In this document: piece by piece, positions 16,562-25,502 of the stretch
Layout: each line of letters starts with the position of its first letter
Numbering within the stretch: position 1 is the first letter of the stretch
DNA from: Bacteroides luti
GTDB taxonomy: Bacteria; Bacteroidota; Bacteroidia; Bacteroidales; Bacteroidaceae
Assembly (NCBI RefSeq): GCF_900128905.1
Contig: NZ_FQTV01000004.1
Coordinates: 218,249 to 282,248, forward strand
Reading direction: 5' to 3'
Length of the DNA stretch: 64,000 nucleotides
The notes under the pieces: generated by a model
What the model was told of the DNA's origin: nothing
The model's database searches: none
What the model saw: only the letters and a program-made list of their open reading frames with translations
Translations under genes and position numbers: made by a program

Positions 16562-17719
16562 TTATTGCTTTATCAATTCTATTTTCTGAAAGCGAAGTTT
16601 CCAGTCACAGAAATCGTCTCGTTTGAAATGATTTACACTCAAATAAAGACCATCCTTACTAATAAAGAATATATGAGGCAAATAGGTGAATGGAGGAAAT
16701 TTTGTTTCACCTAAAATCTTAAGGTTTTTATCCAAAATAATAATTGAAAACTCTTTCTTGCCTGAGTTTAAAATTCTTAAGAAGTCTTCATTGTCATCCA
16801 ATTCAGATTCCGGATAGGCAAAGCGATAATATACCTGACGATATTTATCATAGATAATGTTTCCGTAAGTAGCCGCTTCGCAAGTTGTTTTCAATGTTTT
16901 AGAAAAATCGGATGGAATCTTTCTGAATTTTAATTCTGGTATATATTTACTTTTGGCTTTTATCTTTTGTATATTATGGTGATCGGGAGAAACCACATAC
17001 AAATTTTCGTCCATACTGAATGAGTAAACAAATCGTTTACCATCGAATACTTCACTATAAGGCAGACTTCCTTCTATACTGTTCTTTAGTTCTTTCGAAG
17101 GAATGAGAGGCGGAAAATTCATGGGCAGTTTACGAACATTTCCACTCACTGTATCTACAGTTATACCTATCGGGCTCTTTTCTACCCATGAGCTACCGAG
17201 ACTGGCATTTAATTGTTGAGGTATATAAAGCTTATTGCCTATAAAGGTTAGCTGAACATTATGCAGATTATTATAATATGCAGGCATCGGTATCAGTCCG
17301 TCATCAGTAACATTGAAATTAATTGTTTTTTTGAAAACACCGGTTGTGTCTGTTTCATAAATTGCCTTTTCATTAAAATCGGGAACATAAATATGTCCCA
17401 TATCTTTTGCATAATAACCATAAAGCTCCGTCCCTATTCCCCGAGGTTTTTCAACATTGAAAAAGAAATTTTGAACTAATTTATCAGATAACAAATCGTA
17501 AATAAGTATAGCTCTTTTTTTGTGAACAGGAAAGGTAAGATACTCGTGTCCATGATCTTCGAAAGTGTAGAGATTTAAAGTTGAAAGTTCAGATTCGGCA
17601 TCTATCACATATTCTTTATATTCATTGGCGGGCTGCAGAACACATTTACCATGTTCCGACTGGCATCCCAAGCTAAAAAACACCCCAATTAAGGATGCCC
17701 AGGTAGAAATTCTAATCAT
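16562..17719 (-). CDS. DUF4221-family lipoprotein
   Basis: A 385-residue lipoprotein with signal and lipobox SLGC (C19). The mature part is beta-strand rich with repeated blade-like patterns and resembles the Bacteroidetes DUF4221 family, probably a beta-propeller-like exported protein. Function is unknown for the family. It stands alone, convergent with the susCD operon and separated from the FKBP gene by 250 bp. No catalytic motif is visible. Confidence 0.7.
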   Translation of the reverse strand: MIRISTWASLIGVFFSLGCQSEHGKCVLQPANEYKEYVIDAESELSTLNLYTFEDHGHEYLTFPVHKKRAILIYDLLSDKLVQNFFFNVEKPRGIGTELYGYYAKDMGHIYVPDFNEKAIYETDTTGVFKKTINFNVTDDGLIPMPAYYNNLHNVQLTFIGNKLYIPQQLNASLGSSWVEKSPIGITVDTVSGNVRKLPMNFPPLIPSKELKNSIEGSLPYSEVFDGKRFVYSFSMDENLYVVSPDHHNIQKIKAKSKYIPELKFRKIPSDFSKTLKTTCEAATYGNIIYDKYRQVYYRFAYPESELDDNEDFLRILNSGKKEFSIIILDKNLKILGETKFPPFTYLPHIFFISKDGLYLSVNHFKRDDFCDWKLRFQKIELIKQ

Positions 17720-17910
17720 TTTTTGAATTATATATTATAAATTTGTTTTGACGTGATAAATGATGGCAAGTTATAGAAAAAATAATAGAGCAACAAATCC
17801 GTAAACGAATATTATTAGCTTTCTGATTGGAGAAAGTATTATTAATGCTGAAAGTCATGCTATTTAACTACCCGGCATAAATAAGCTGGCAAAAATAGAT
17901 GGAAATATAT

Positions 17911-17918
17911 TACATTTG
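17911..17918 (+). promoter_or_regulatory. -7 promoter box of the FKBP gene
   Basis: TACATTTG, exact TAnnTTTG match, 51 bp before the ATG at 17970. Confidence 0.55.
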
Positions 17919-17969
17919 CACAGAAAACAGACCTGAGCATATATTATTAAATAATAAAATAGAACAAAT

Positions 17970-18371
17970 ATGAGCCTGAAACATAAAGATTATAAAGAAG
18001 CAAATATCCGCTTCCTGGAAGAGAACCTGAACGAAGAGGGAGTAATGGAATTGCCTTGCGGTGTGCAGTACAAAGTGATATTACAAGGTAAAGGACCTGT
18101 GCCTACAGCTAAAAGTATGGTGAAAGTTCACTATAAAGGTACGCTGATTGACGGAACGGTATTTGATGATTCTTTCAGCAGAAAAAGACCGGAATCTTTC
18201 AGAGTGAATGAGGTTATTGACGGTTGGCAGGAGGCTCTGAAGGTGATGCCTCTGGGTTCCCGCTGGATGATTTACATCCCTTACGAACTGGGATACGGAA
18301 CCAGGGCGGCAGGGAAAATTAAACCCTACTCTACCCTGATTTTTGAAGTGGAACTGCTAGGGGTTAAATAA
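17970..18371 (+). CDS. FKBP-type peptidyl-prolyl cis-trans isomerase
   Basis: A 133-residue single-domain FKBP. The PPIase core (about 30-132) shows VKVHYKGTLIDGTVFDDSF, FRVNEVIDGWQEAL, MPLGSRWMIYIPYELGYG and a final LIFEVELLGV strand, all diagnostic. It has no signal peptide, unlike the periplasmic FkpA/Mip type, so it is probably cytoplasmic; the usual N-terminal dimerisation helices are reduced to about 28 residues. It catalyses proline isomerisation during folding. A decayed partial copy lies at 25497-25828. Convergent with the VOC gene. Confidence 0.93.
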   Translation: MSLKHKDYKEANIRFLEENLNEEGVMELPCGVQYKVILQGKGPVPTAKSMVKVHYKGTLIDGTVFDDSFSRKRPESFRVNEVIDGWQEALKVMPLGSRWMIYIPYELGYGTRAAGKIKPYSTLIFEVELLGVK

Positions 18372-18376
18372 CCCCT
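18359..18376. terminator. short hairpin between convergent FKBP and VOC genes
   Basis: AGGGGTT (18359-18365) pairs with AACCCCT (18370-18376) around a 4-base loop, overlapping the FKBP stop codon. No T run, so termination is only possible. Confidence 0.35.
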
Positions 18377-18384
18377 GGCGTTTA

Positions 18385-18852
18385 TTAGAACATAGCGTTC
18401 ATTCGTCTTTGCATTTCTTCTGTTGAAACGTCTTCAATATGTGTCATAATAGACCATTTATGACCAAAAGGATCGGTAAGACTTCCGGCGCGTTCACCGT
18501 AAAACTGATCCTTGACTTCCATTCCGTCTGTTACTGTTGCTCCTTCTTTAAGGGCTTTTGCAAAAACAGTATCAACATCTTCTACATACAAGCAGAGCGT
18601 TACAGGTGAACCTCCTAACGACAGGGGACTTAAATTGCCCCAATGTGGGTTTTCTTCTGCCAGCATAAATTTTGAATCTCCAATTTCTATTTCGGCATGT
18701 GCAACAGTTCCATCGGGCATGGAAAGCCTCCTGATTTCTTTTGCACCAAATGCTTTCTCATAAAATTCAATGGCTTTATCTGCGCCTTTTATATTCAGAT
18801 ATGGCGTTAATGTATTATATCCCTGAGGAGTTATTTTTTTCTTTGTTTCCAT
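18385..18852 (-). CDS. VOC-family (PhnB/glyoxalase-like) protein
   Basis: A 155-residue protein of the vicinal-oxygen-chelate fold, PhnB-like subgroup: TLTPYLNIKGADKAIEFYEKAF at the N terminus (given in family form, residues 16-36), HAEIEIGDSKFMLAEE in the middle, and LTDPFGHKW near residue 124. These are two beta-alpha-beta-beta-beta units that usually hold a divalent metal. Many such proteins have no assigned reaction; glyoxalase or antibiotic-binding activity should not be assumed. It lies 32 bp downstream of the flavodoxin gene and may be the last gene of the 2-oxoacid dehydrogenase operon. Confidence 0.85.
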   Translation of the reverse strand: METKKKITPQGYNTLTPYLNIKGADKAIEFYEKAFGAKEIRRLSMPDGTVAHAEIEIGDSKFMLAEENPHWGNLSPLSLGGSPVTLCLYVEDVDTVFAKALKEGATVTDGMEVKDQFYGERAGSLTDPFGHKWSIMTHIEDVSTEEMQRRMNAMF

Positions 18853-18884
18853 ACTTCATTGTTTTTTTGATATAAAAAAAGTGT

Positions 18885-19394
18885 TCATAAAAAGAATTCT
18901 TTCCTGAGTTGATCTACCCAGTCGTGAATTCGTTTTTCGATTTGTTCGGGCTGATTTTCAACATCTAGCGCCAAACCAAGAAATTTGTCTTCTTTTAGTG
19001 CCTGAGAGTGATTAAATGAATATCCCTCGGCAGAAGTGAATCCCACGAGTTGAGCTCCTGCAGTTTCAAAAGCCTCAGCCAGGAGCCCTATTCCATCAAC
19101 AAAATTATCGGGATAGTTTACCTGATCCCCAAGTCCGAATATGGCTACTTTCTTATCTTGAAGTTCAAGAGATGTAAGCTCGGGTATTATCTCGTCCCAA
19201 TAGGTGGGTAATTCACCATCGAACCAGGTTGATGTACCTACTATCAGATAATTATAAGTGAGAAACTCTTCTTTCCATGCGCTCTCAATAGGAACAATCT
19301 CCAGATTGGCTTCACCAAATGCGGCTTGTATCTGCTGCGCTATAGCGGCTGTTTTCTTAGTGCTTGTTCCATAAAATAATCCAATCTTTTTCAT
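18885..19394 (-). CDS. fldA: flavodoxin
   Basis: A 169-residue long-chain flavodoxin. The FMN phosphate loop is GTSTKKTA (9-16); the 57-60 loop region reads GTSTWFDGELP and the 90s loop GLGDQVNYPDNFVDG, matching the FldA family. It carries one or two electrons at low potential in the cytoplasm. It begins 19 bp after the E1 gene and shares its strand. A flavodoxin in a 2-oxoacid dehydrogenase operon is curious because the complex passes electrons to NAD+ through Lpd; it may serve a linked anaerobic reaction. Confidence 0.93.
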   Translation of the reverse strand: MKKIGLFYGTSTKKTAAIAQQIQAAFGEANLEIVPIESAWKEEFLTYNYLIVGTSTWFDGELPTYWDEIIPELTSLELQDKKVAIFGLGDQVNYPDNFVDGIGLLAEAFETAGAQLVGFTSAEGYSFNHSQALKEDKFLGLALDVENQPEQIEKRIHDWVDQLRKEFFL

Positions 19395-19412
19395 TGCAAA
19401 TATCTTTAATTG

Positions 19413-21446
19413 TTAGTATTCCAGTAAACTTTTGGCTGCCTTGTAAATGCGTTCCTCACCGGGAAGAATCGCTTTTTCAAAATTAGGATGAAAACCTACA
19501 GGGGTGAAAATTGAACCAACCCGCTGAACAGGGGCATCGAGATAACGGAACATCTCCTCGCCTATCATTGCTGCAATCTCGGCACCAAATCCTGAAAAGA
19601 CTTTGTCTTCATGCACTATCAGTGCTTTACTGGTTTTCTTCACTGATTCAAAAATGGCTTCTTTATCGAGCGGAATAAGTGAACGAAGATCAATCACTTC
19701 AACATTCCAACCGGATTCTTTTGCCAGGCGATCGGCCACGGTAAGGCAGAAATGGGTAGTGTTACCATAGGTGATAATACTGAGATCGGTTCCTTCTCGA
19801 CGAATACGCGCCTTTCCGAACGGTACTTCAAAGTCATCGGGCACCACAGTTGCTGCCTCAACAGCATTATATTGAGCCTTGGGTTCCAGATAGAGGGTGA
19901 ATCCTTTTGAACGCATGCTGGTACGTAACAATCCCGCGGCATCATCGGCGAAAGAAGGATAGACAATGCGTGCACCAGGCAAGGTACTTAGTGCTCCTTC
20001 AATGGTTTGTGAATGGTAAAGTCCTCCGCCAATATATCCTCCGGAAGCAAGACGCACTGTTACGTTTGGCACAAACTTTCCGTTGTTTCGCCAGTATTCA
20101 TGTGTACACTCTACATATTGCTCTACCGCCGGCCAGAAATAGTCGGCAAACTCGGCTCCCTCAATTACAATTCGTATTTTAGGATCGAAGCGGCTCATGC
20201 CATTGGCAGTACCCACGATATAATCTTCTGCTATGGGTGCATTGAATACTCTTTTAACACCAAACTCCTGCTGCATACCTTTGGTTACATTAAACACACC
20301 GCCCTTATCTTTATTAGCCACATCCTGTCCCCAAAGGAAGGTATCGGGATTGTGTCTGAACTCAGCCTTCAATGTTTCATTGATAGCTGTAACCATAGTC
20401 TTCTTCTCTCCATCCAGGTTATGAGTTCCGTCGACATAAACCTGTGGTTTATAAGGTTCAGGAAGAACATAATCGAGTACCGTAGAAGCGTCAGGATCGG
20501 GTGCTGCAATGGCTTTCTTATTGGCAGTACTCAGTTCTTTCTTTGCTTCTTCTTCAATTTTCTTTAGTTCGTCTTCAGTAAATCGTTCGTATCGCAACAG
20601 CATTCTCCTGAATTTCTGTAGTGGATCGGCAGCCTTAACGTATGCAAGTTCATCTTCATCACGATAAAGGGTGTGCTTATCTGAATTAGAGTGCGAACCA
20701 ATACGCACACAGTTGGCATGAACAATAACCGGATTATGCTTTGTAATTGCATGTTCGCGGGCTTCGGCCATAGCATTCATGGAATCGAACACATCTTTGC
20801 CATTGCAGTAGATTATCTTAAGGTTCTTGAATCCTGAAAAATTAGCGGCAACCTTTGGATTGGATGTCTGGTCTTTTTTAGGAACGGAAATCCCAAATCC
20901 GTTGTCTTCAATGACAAAGATAACAGGCAGTTGTTCTGTGCTTGCTCCATTGATTGCTTCGTAAACAAATCCTTCGGATACAGAAGATTCACCGTGAGAG
21001 GCTATAACTACTCCTTTATGTCCATAGTAGGCCATGGCGCGAGCTACTCCTACTGCATGAAGATCCTGAGTTGCAGTTGCCGATGATATATTCTGAATAT
21101 TCCATTCCATCTTGGCAAAATGATTGGACATGTGACGTCCGCCACTTGTTAAATCGGTTGCTTTGGATAACCCGTTAAGGATAATTTCCTCGGCAGTCAT
21201 TCCGGCAGAAAGGGCGGCAAGCAAGTCACGGTAATAGGGGAAGAAAAAATCTTCTCCTCTGGTAAAGACTTGTCCCATTGCAAGTTGTATACCATCATGC
21301 CCCGCATAAGGGGCATGAAACGACCAGCCTAATGATTGAAGTAAATAAGCTGGTGCTTTCTCGTCAATCATGCGACCAAGTGTCATAAGGTAATACCACT
21401 TTCTCAGTGTCTCTTTATCTGTTGATTTTATATCGTACTTTTTCAT
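19413..21446 (-). CDS. 2-oxoacid dehydrogenase E1, alpha and beta subunits fused
   Basis: A 677-residue thiamine-diphosphate enzyme with both E1 halves in one chain. The alpha part (1-330) has the thiamine-diphosphate motif around GESSVSEGFVYEAINGA and VIEDNGFGIS (about 152-190); the beta part (345-677) has EGAEFADYFWPAVEQ, and the PPVGFHP-type C-terminal segment GSIFTPVGFHP. It decarboxylates a 2-oxoacid and acylates the lipoyl group of E2. The EGAEFADY and YRDLL patterns favour branched-chain 2-oxoacids over pyruvate, but this is not certain. Operon order lpdA, lplA, E2, E1, fldA encodes a whole complex plus its lipoylation enzyme. Confidence 0.92.
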   Translation of the reverse strand: MKKYDIKSTDKETLRKWYYLMTLGRMIDEKAPAYLLQSLGWSFHAPYAGHDGIQLAMGQVFTRGEDFFFPYYRDLLAALSAGMTAEEIILNGLSKATDLTSGGRHMSNHFAKMEWNIQNISSATATQDLHAVGVARAMAYYGHKGVVIASHGESSVSEGFVYEAINGASTEQLPVIFVIEDNGFGISVPKKDQTSNPKVAANFSGFKNLKIIYCNGKDVFDSMNAMAEAREHAITKHNPVIVHANCVRIGSHSNSDKHTLYRDEDELAYVKAADPLQKFRRMLLRYERFTEDELKKIEEEAKKELSTANKKAIAAPDPDASTVLDYVLPEPYKPQVYVDGTHNLDGEKKTMVTAINETLKAEFRHNPDTFLWGQDVANKDKGGVFNVTKGMQQEFGVKRVFNAPIAEDYIVGTANGMSRFDPKIRIVIEGAEFADYFWPAVEQYVECTHEYWRNNGKFVPNVTVRLASGGYIGGGLYHSQTIEGALSTLPGARIVYPSFADDAAGLLRTSMRSKGFTLYLEPKAQYNAVEAATVVPDDFEVPFGKARIRREGTDLSIITYGNTTHFCLTVADRLAKESGWNVEVIDLRSLIPLDKEAIFESVKKTSKALIVHEDKVFSGFGAEIAAMIGEEMFRYLDAPVQRVGSIFTPVGFHPNFEKAILPGEERIYKAAKSLLEY

Positions 21447-21471
21447 ACTTCGTCTTTTTAAGTGTTTTGAA

Positions 21472-22845
21472 CTATCCGTTCCAGTTCTCCAGGTAATCGG
21501 CTATACGTCTGAGGAAAGCACCTCCCATTGCACCGTTTACTATACGATGGTCATAAGAAAGAGAGAGATACATTTTATGACGGATGGCAATGGTATCGCC
21601 TTCGGGAGTTTCGACTACCGCCGGCTTTTTCTCTATGTATCCAACACCCAGAATAGCAACCTGCGGCTGGTTGATAATTGGTGTGCCTATAATGTTCTTG
21701 AAAGTACCAAAGTTTGTGATGGTAAAGGTTCCACCCTGAATATCATCCGGTGATAATTTATTGGCACGTGCTTTTGCCGCCAATGTATCGATACTTCCAG
21801 CCAGTCCGCTAAGACTAAGTTTATCGGCATTGTGTATTACCGGAACAATCAGGTTGCCATCATTAAGTGACACCGCCACACCTACATTTATTTTCTTTTT
21901 CAGTATCATACGGTAGCCATCAACTGATGCATTGACGTATGGATATTCTGCAAGGGCTTTTGTAACAGCCTCAACAATAGCAGGCATGTATGTGAGAGAG
22001 ATACCTTCACGCCGTTGGAATGATTCTTTGTTGCGCTCACGCCAGCGTACCAGTTTAGTAACATCAACCTCGACCACCGTTGTGACATGTGGCGATACTT
22101 GTTTTGACATAACCATGTGATCGGCAATGATACGGCGGACAAAGTCCATTTCAACCACTTCGTCACCATCAGAAACAGGTATAACAGGTGTTGTTGGTGC
22201 CGGTTTGGATTCTGCAGCAACTGGCTGAGAAACGGTTACAGGCTTAGATGGTGCAACAAATGCCGGTTCTGCGGAAGCAACTTTCTGCGGAAAAACAAGA
22301 GCTGGTTCTGCTGAAACAGTTTTCTGCGGGGCAGCAAGAGCAGCCGGTTGAGCACCCTTCTTTCTCTGCTCTACATAAGTCTTTATATCTTTTTTACTTA
22401 AACGTCCTTCGTAGCCGGTTCCGGGAATACTGTCAAGTTCTTCTTTAGAAAGTTGAGCTTCCTGGGCTATCTGAAGTACAATGGGAGAATACCACCTGGC
22501 TTCCTCACTTTTTACGTTCTTAACCGGTTCAGCGGAAGATGCCGGAGCTTCTTCTTTTGCGGTTGTACTTTCACCAACTTCAGGTGTTTCTTCTTCCGAA
22601 TCTCCTTCGAGTTGCACGATTGCCACCACCGTACCTACAGAAACAGTATCGCCTTCTTTGAAAAGTATCTGAAGTATTTTCCCTGCCACAGGAGAAGGTA
22701 TTTCTGCGCTAACTTTGGCAGTACTTACTTCAAACAATATATCGTCTTCATTAATAACATCGCCTGCTTTAACCGACCATGTCATTATGGTTCCTTCTGT
22801 TATGCTTTCACCCAATTTGGGCATTTTTATTTCAAATGTAGCCAT
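21472..22845 (-). CDS. 2-oxoacid dehydrogenase E2 (dihydrolipoamide acyltransferase)
   Basis: A 457-residue E2. Domains: lipoyl domain (1-80) with the lipoyl Lys in EVSTAKVSAEI (K44); an Ala/Pro/Glu linker; peripheral-subunit-binding domain (about 117-155, YSPIVLQIAQEAQL...GYEGRLSKKDI); a second Ala/Pro-rich linker; and the catalytic domain (225-457). The catalytic motif near the C terminus reads DHRIVNGAMGG with H433, so the usual HxxxDG Asp is Asn437. It transfers the acyl group from lipoyl to CoA. Located between the E1 and lipoate-ligase genes. Substrate most likely branched-chain acyl groups. Confidence 0.92.
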   Translation of the reverse strand: MATFEIKMPKLGESITEGTIMTWSVKAGDVINEDDILFEVSTAKVSAEIPSPVAGKILQILFKEGDTVSVGTVVAIVQLEGDSEEETPEVGESTTAKEEAPASSAEPVKNVKSEEARWYSPIVLQIAQEAQLSKEELDSIPGTGYEGRLSKKDIKTYVEQRKKGAQPAALAAPQKTVSAEPALVFPQKVASAEPAFVAPSKPVTVSQPVAAESKPAPTTPVIPVSDGDEVVEMDFVRRIIADHMVMSKQVSPHVTTVVEVDVTKLVRWRERNKESFQRREGISLTYMPAIVEAVTKALAEYPYVNASVDGYRMILKKKINVGVAVSLNDGNLIVPVIHNADKLSLSGLAGSIDTLAAKARANKLSPDDIQGGTFTITNFGTFKNIIGTPIINQPQVAILGVGYIEKKPAVVETPEGDTIAIRHKMYLSLSYDHRIVNGAMGGAFLRRIADYLENWNG

Positions 22846-22860
22846 AGTTAATGTATTTGG

Positions 22861-23604
22861 TTATTTTAAATATGATGCATTAAAATTCCAGTCGGATGTG
22901 GAATATTTATTCCTACTTAATTGTTTGATAGCCGACAGGTCTTTTTCACTGAATATATATATTTTATTATTGGTTTCATTCTTTAGAAAGTAATTCATAA
23001 TCAGTTCTTTCAGATTACTGATTTGCATATTATCTGGTACGTATTCCTTAATATTGGTAACCGGACTTCTCACCGACTTTACATAAAGCAAACGTGGCGA
23101 TGTAACATCATTCTGTTGAGTTGGTAAAGAAGTTAATGCTGCATTGAGACTCAATAAATCCGTTGAATAGAGTAGCGTAGCATGATACATCACTCTTTTT
23201 TTATGGATGCACTGTGCACTTCCCGATATTTTCAGCCCATCAATATTTAGTCCCCGCCGTTCGTCAGCCTCAGCATTTATTCCTATTTCCCTAAGAAATT
23301 TCTGAATCTGAATAAGGTATTTATTAAAATCAGCATTATCACTATTTTCAATAAAGGTAAAATTCAGATTGCCGGCATCATGATACACAGCACCGCCACC
23401 GGAATATCTTCTTACTACTTTAATGCGGTGATCTCTCACAAAATCCATATTAACTTCTGCCCATACATTCTGATGTTTGCCAATAATGACTGATGGTTCA
23501 TTCTGCCACAGCATGAATACATTCTCCTGAAAAGAATGCAGGAAATATTCTTCTGCCGCCAGATTGAACCAGGCATCTGTATATGGATTGTTTATGCAAA
23601 GCAT
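22861..23604 (-). CDS. lplA: lipoate-protein ligase A family protein
   Basis: A 247-residue ligase of the LplA catalytic-domain type. Signature RRYSGGGAVYHDAGNLNF (65-82) binds lipoyl-AMP, and GLKISGSAQ around 123-131 supplies the catalytic Lys. It is about 90 residues shorter than E. coli LplA and lacks the C-terminal accessory domain, as in many small ligases, so it may need a partner or act as a transferase. It would lipoylate K44 of the E2 encoded next to it. It lies 15 bp upstream of the E2 gene, between it and lpdA. Confidence 0.9.
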   Translation of the reverse strand: MLCINNPYTDAWFNLAAEEYFLHSFQENVFMLWQNEPSVIIGKHQNVWAEVNMDFVRDHRIKVVRRYSGGGAVYHDAGNLNFTFIENSDNADFNKYLIQIQKFLREIGINAEADERRGLNIDGLKISGSAQCIHKKRVMYHATLLYSTDLLSLNAALTSLPTQQNDVTSPRLLYVKSVRSPVTNIKEYVPDNMQISNLKELIMNYFLKNETNNKIYIFSEKDLSAIKQLSRNKYSTSDWNFNASYLK

Positions 23605-23631
23605 CTCGAGAATGTTTTGATTGTTTATTGA

Positions 23632-24981
23632 TCAGACAAAAAAACTTTCACGAATTATCTCGCTCACTGTAGGGTGCGGGAATATCTGTTTTTTCAGTTC
23701 TTCTACCGTCAGTTTCCTGTCGATAGCCATGCTCATGCTTAAAATCAACTCGGATGCAGGATTGCCATACAAGTGGCAACCAATAATATGCTCCTCGTTG
23801 TCTGTGATCAGTTTGCAGAGGCCGTTTCCTAATTCATTTTCGGCAACAAACCGTCCGGAATAAGCCATCGGTAATTTCAGAACATGATAATCTGTACCGC
23901 TTGCTTTGAGTTCTTCCTCTGTTTTTCCGGCTCCGGCAAGTTCTGGATTGGTATACACCACTCCCGGAACGGAATCATAATTCATCTTATCCTCGATTCC
24001 CAGAATGTGATTAACTGCAACCTCTCCTTCACGAATAGCTGTATGTGCCAGTAGTGAGAATCCTGTTATATCTCCACAAGCATAGACTCCGGGGTGACTG
24101 GTCTGCATATATTCGTTGACCTTCACTCCACCTTTCTGTAATTCAACATGCAGATTTTCAAGACCAAGATTAGTAGTTACTGCTCTGCGCCCTACACTAA
24201 CCAGAATCTTTTCAGTTTCAACGGTCTCCTGTTTACCATCCTTTTCAATAAAAACTTTTCCTGTTGCTACTTCTGATACTTTGGTTCCCAGCAGAAATCG
24301 TATTCCCTTCTTAGTATAATCCGCTCTGAGCATTGCAGAGGTTTCCTTATCCATAGCTCCCAATATCTCCGGTAGCATTTCGATAACAGTAACTTTAACA
24401 CCCATGCTATTGAAGAAAGAAGCAAACTCCATCCCGATAACCCCGCCACCAATGATAGCAAGAGATTTAGGAAGCTCTTTTAGTTCAAGCGCTTCTTTGG
24501 AAGTCCAGTATTCAGTATCAGCCAGTCCCTTGATAGGAGGAATTACCGTTTCGGAGCCTGTGCAGAGTAACAGGAACTTAACAGAATATAGTTCGTCATT
24601 ACAGGAGATATTGATCATTCCATCTTTATCGCCCTGAACAGTTGCCACACCTTCAACAAAATGAACACCATAAGCTTTTAATTTCATAGCAACACCGGAA
24701 GTGAGTTTCTTAACCACCTTATCCTTACGGCTCATTATCTTTTGAAAATCGAATCCGGGATTAGTATCGGTAAGTATACCGTATTTAGAAGCACTTTTAA
24801 TATTATCCAATATTTTTGCAGAATAGAGTAGAGTTTTGGTTGGAATACAACCTTCATTGAGACAAACTCCCCCTATTGCATTCTTTTCAAAAAGAACTGT
24901 TTTAAGTCCTCCTGAAGCGGCTCTTTCAGCAGCATTATATCCTGCCGGTCCGCCACCTATAATTGCTAAATCATATGCCAT
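23632..24981 (-). CDS. lpdA: dihydrolipoyl dehydrogenase (E3)
   Basis: A 449-residue flavoprotein disulfide reductase. I start it at MAYDLAIIGGGPAGYNAAE; an upstream in-frame ATG would add 15 residues that do not fit the family. FAD-binding GGGPAGYNAAE (9-19), redox pair C40/C45 in GGVCLNEGCIPTKT, NAD-binding AIIGGGVIGMEFASF, and the C-terminal catalytic His/Glu pair in HPTVSE (H436, E441). It reoxidises dihydrolipoyl-E2 with NAD+. First gene of the operon with lplA, E2, E1, fldA. A one-mismatch -7-like box (CAAGTATA on the plus strand, 25089-25096) lies upstream. Confidence 0.95.
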   Translation of the reverse strand: MAYDLAIIGGGPAGYNAAERAASGGLKTVLFEKNAIGGVCLNEGCIPTKTLLYSAKILDNIKSASKYGILTDTNPGFDFQKIMSRKDKVVKKLTSGVAMKLKAYGVHFVEGVATVQGDKDGMINISCNDELYSVKFLLLCTGSETVIPPIKGLADTEYWTSKEALELKELPKSLAIIGGGVIGMEFASFFNSMGVKVTVIEMLPEILGAMDKETSAMLRADYTKKGIRFLLGTKVSEVATGKVFIEKDGKQETVETEKILVSVGRRAVTTNLGLENLHVELQKGGVKVNEYMQTSHPGVYACGDITGFSLLAHTAIREGEVAVNHILGIEDKMNYDSVPGVVYTNPELAGAGKTEEELKASGTDYHVLKLPMAYSGRFVAENELGNGLCKLITDNEEHIIGCHLYGNPASELILSMSMAIDRKLTVEELKKQIFPHPTVSEIIRESFFV

Positions 24982-25133
24982 AATATATTCCTTATTTATA
25001 TCAAGTATAAACAAAAAAAACATCAATTAGTTCTAAAACAATGATTTATGATATAAAAGATTTTAAAAGTAATTTAAATGAGGCAAAATTGCAAGTATAA
25101 TGATATATTAAAACTTATAACAACCAAAAAGTT

Positions 25134-25502
25134 TCATTTTTGCTTTTCTGTGAGATACTTCCAAAAACGGACAGGCAAGTGTTGGCGATGAAGCCGTGGG
25201 TTAATACGCTCTTTAATAGCTATTGACTTAAAGTACTCTTTCCACATCTGCTGAAAGAGCTTTTCATCATGCATCATAAGATCTTCGCTCAGCATACCGG
25301 TCAACAAATGGGATTCTTTTTCTTCAAAACGAACTTCGGTAACAGTGGAAAGATCGTAATAGTAGCCATATTCCCGCTTCAGATCATAGATCAACCATTT
25401 CTGGTCGGCAAAACGATCCTGAAAATGGCTCACTACAAGAGAAAGGACATTGTACATTGGTTCTATAGCGGCAAAGTAAGTACCATCAATCGTTTTCTGG
25501 AA
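25134..25502 (-). pseudogene. truncated copy of the TIGR03915 DNA-metabolism gene
   Basis: This stretch nearly repeats the 3' part of the intact gene at 33025-33792: by hand count about 14 mismatches over some 360 bases, with the C-terminal frame and stop codon intact. The 5' half is missing; at 25490-25502 the sequence switches into the FKBP-like fragment. The open frame continues a short way into antisense FKBP sequence, giving a meaningless N terminus. Not a functional gene. The similarity stops within a few bases after the stop codon. Confidence 0.85.

Noticed and set aside
18385..18852. VOC protein as glyoxalase I or antibiotic-resistance protein
   Set aside because: It resembles the PhnB-like subgroup, for which no such activity can be claimed from sequence.
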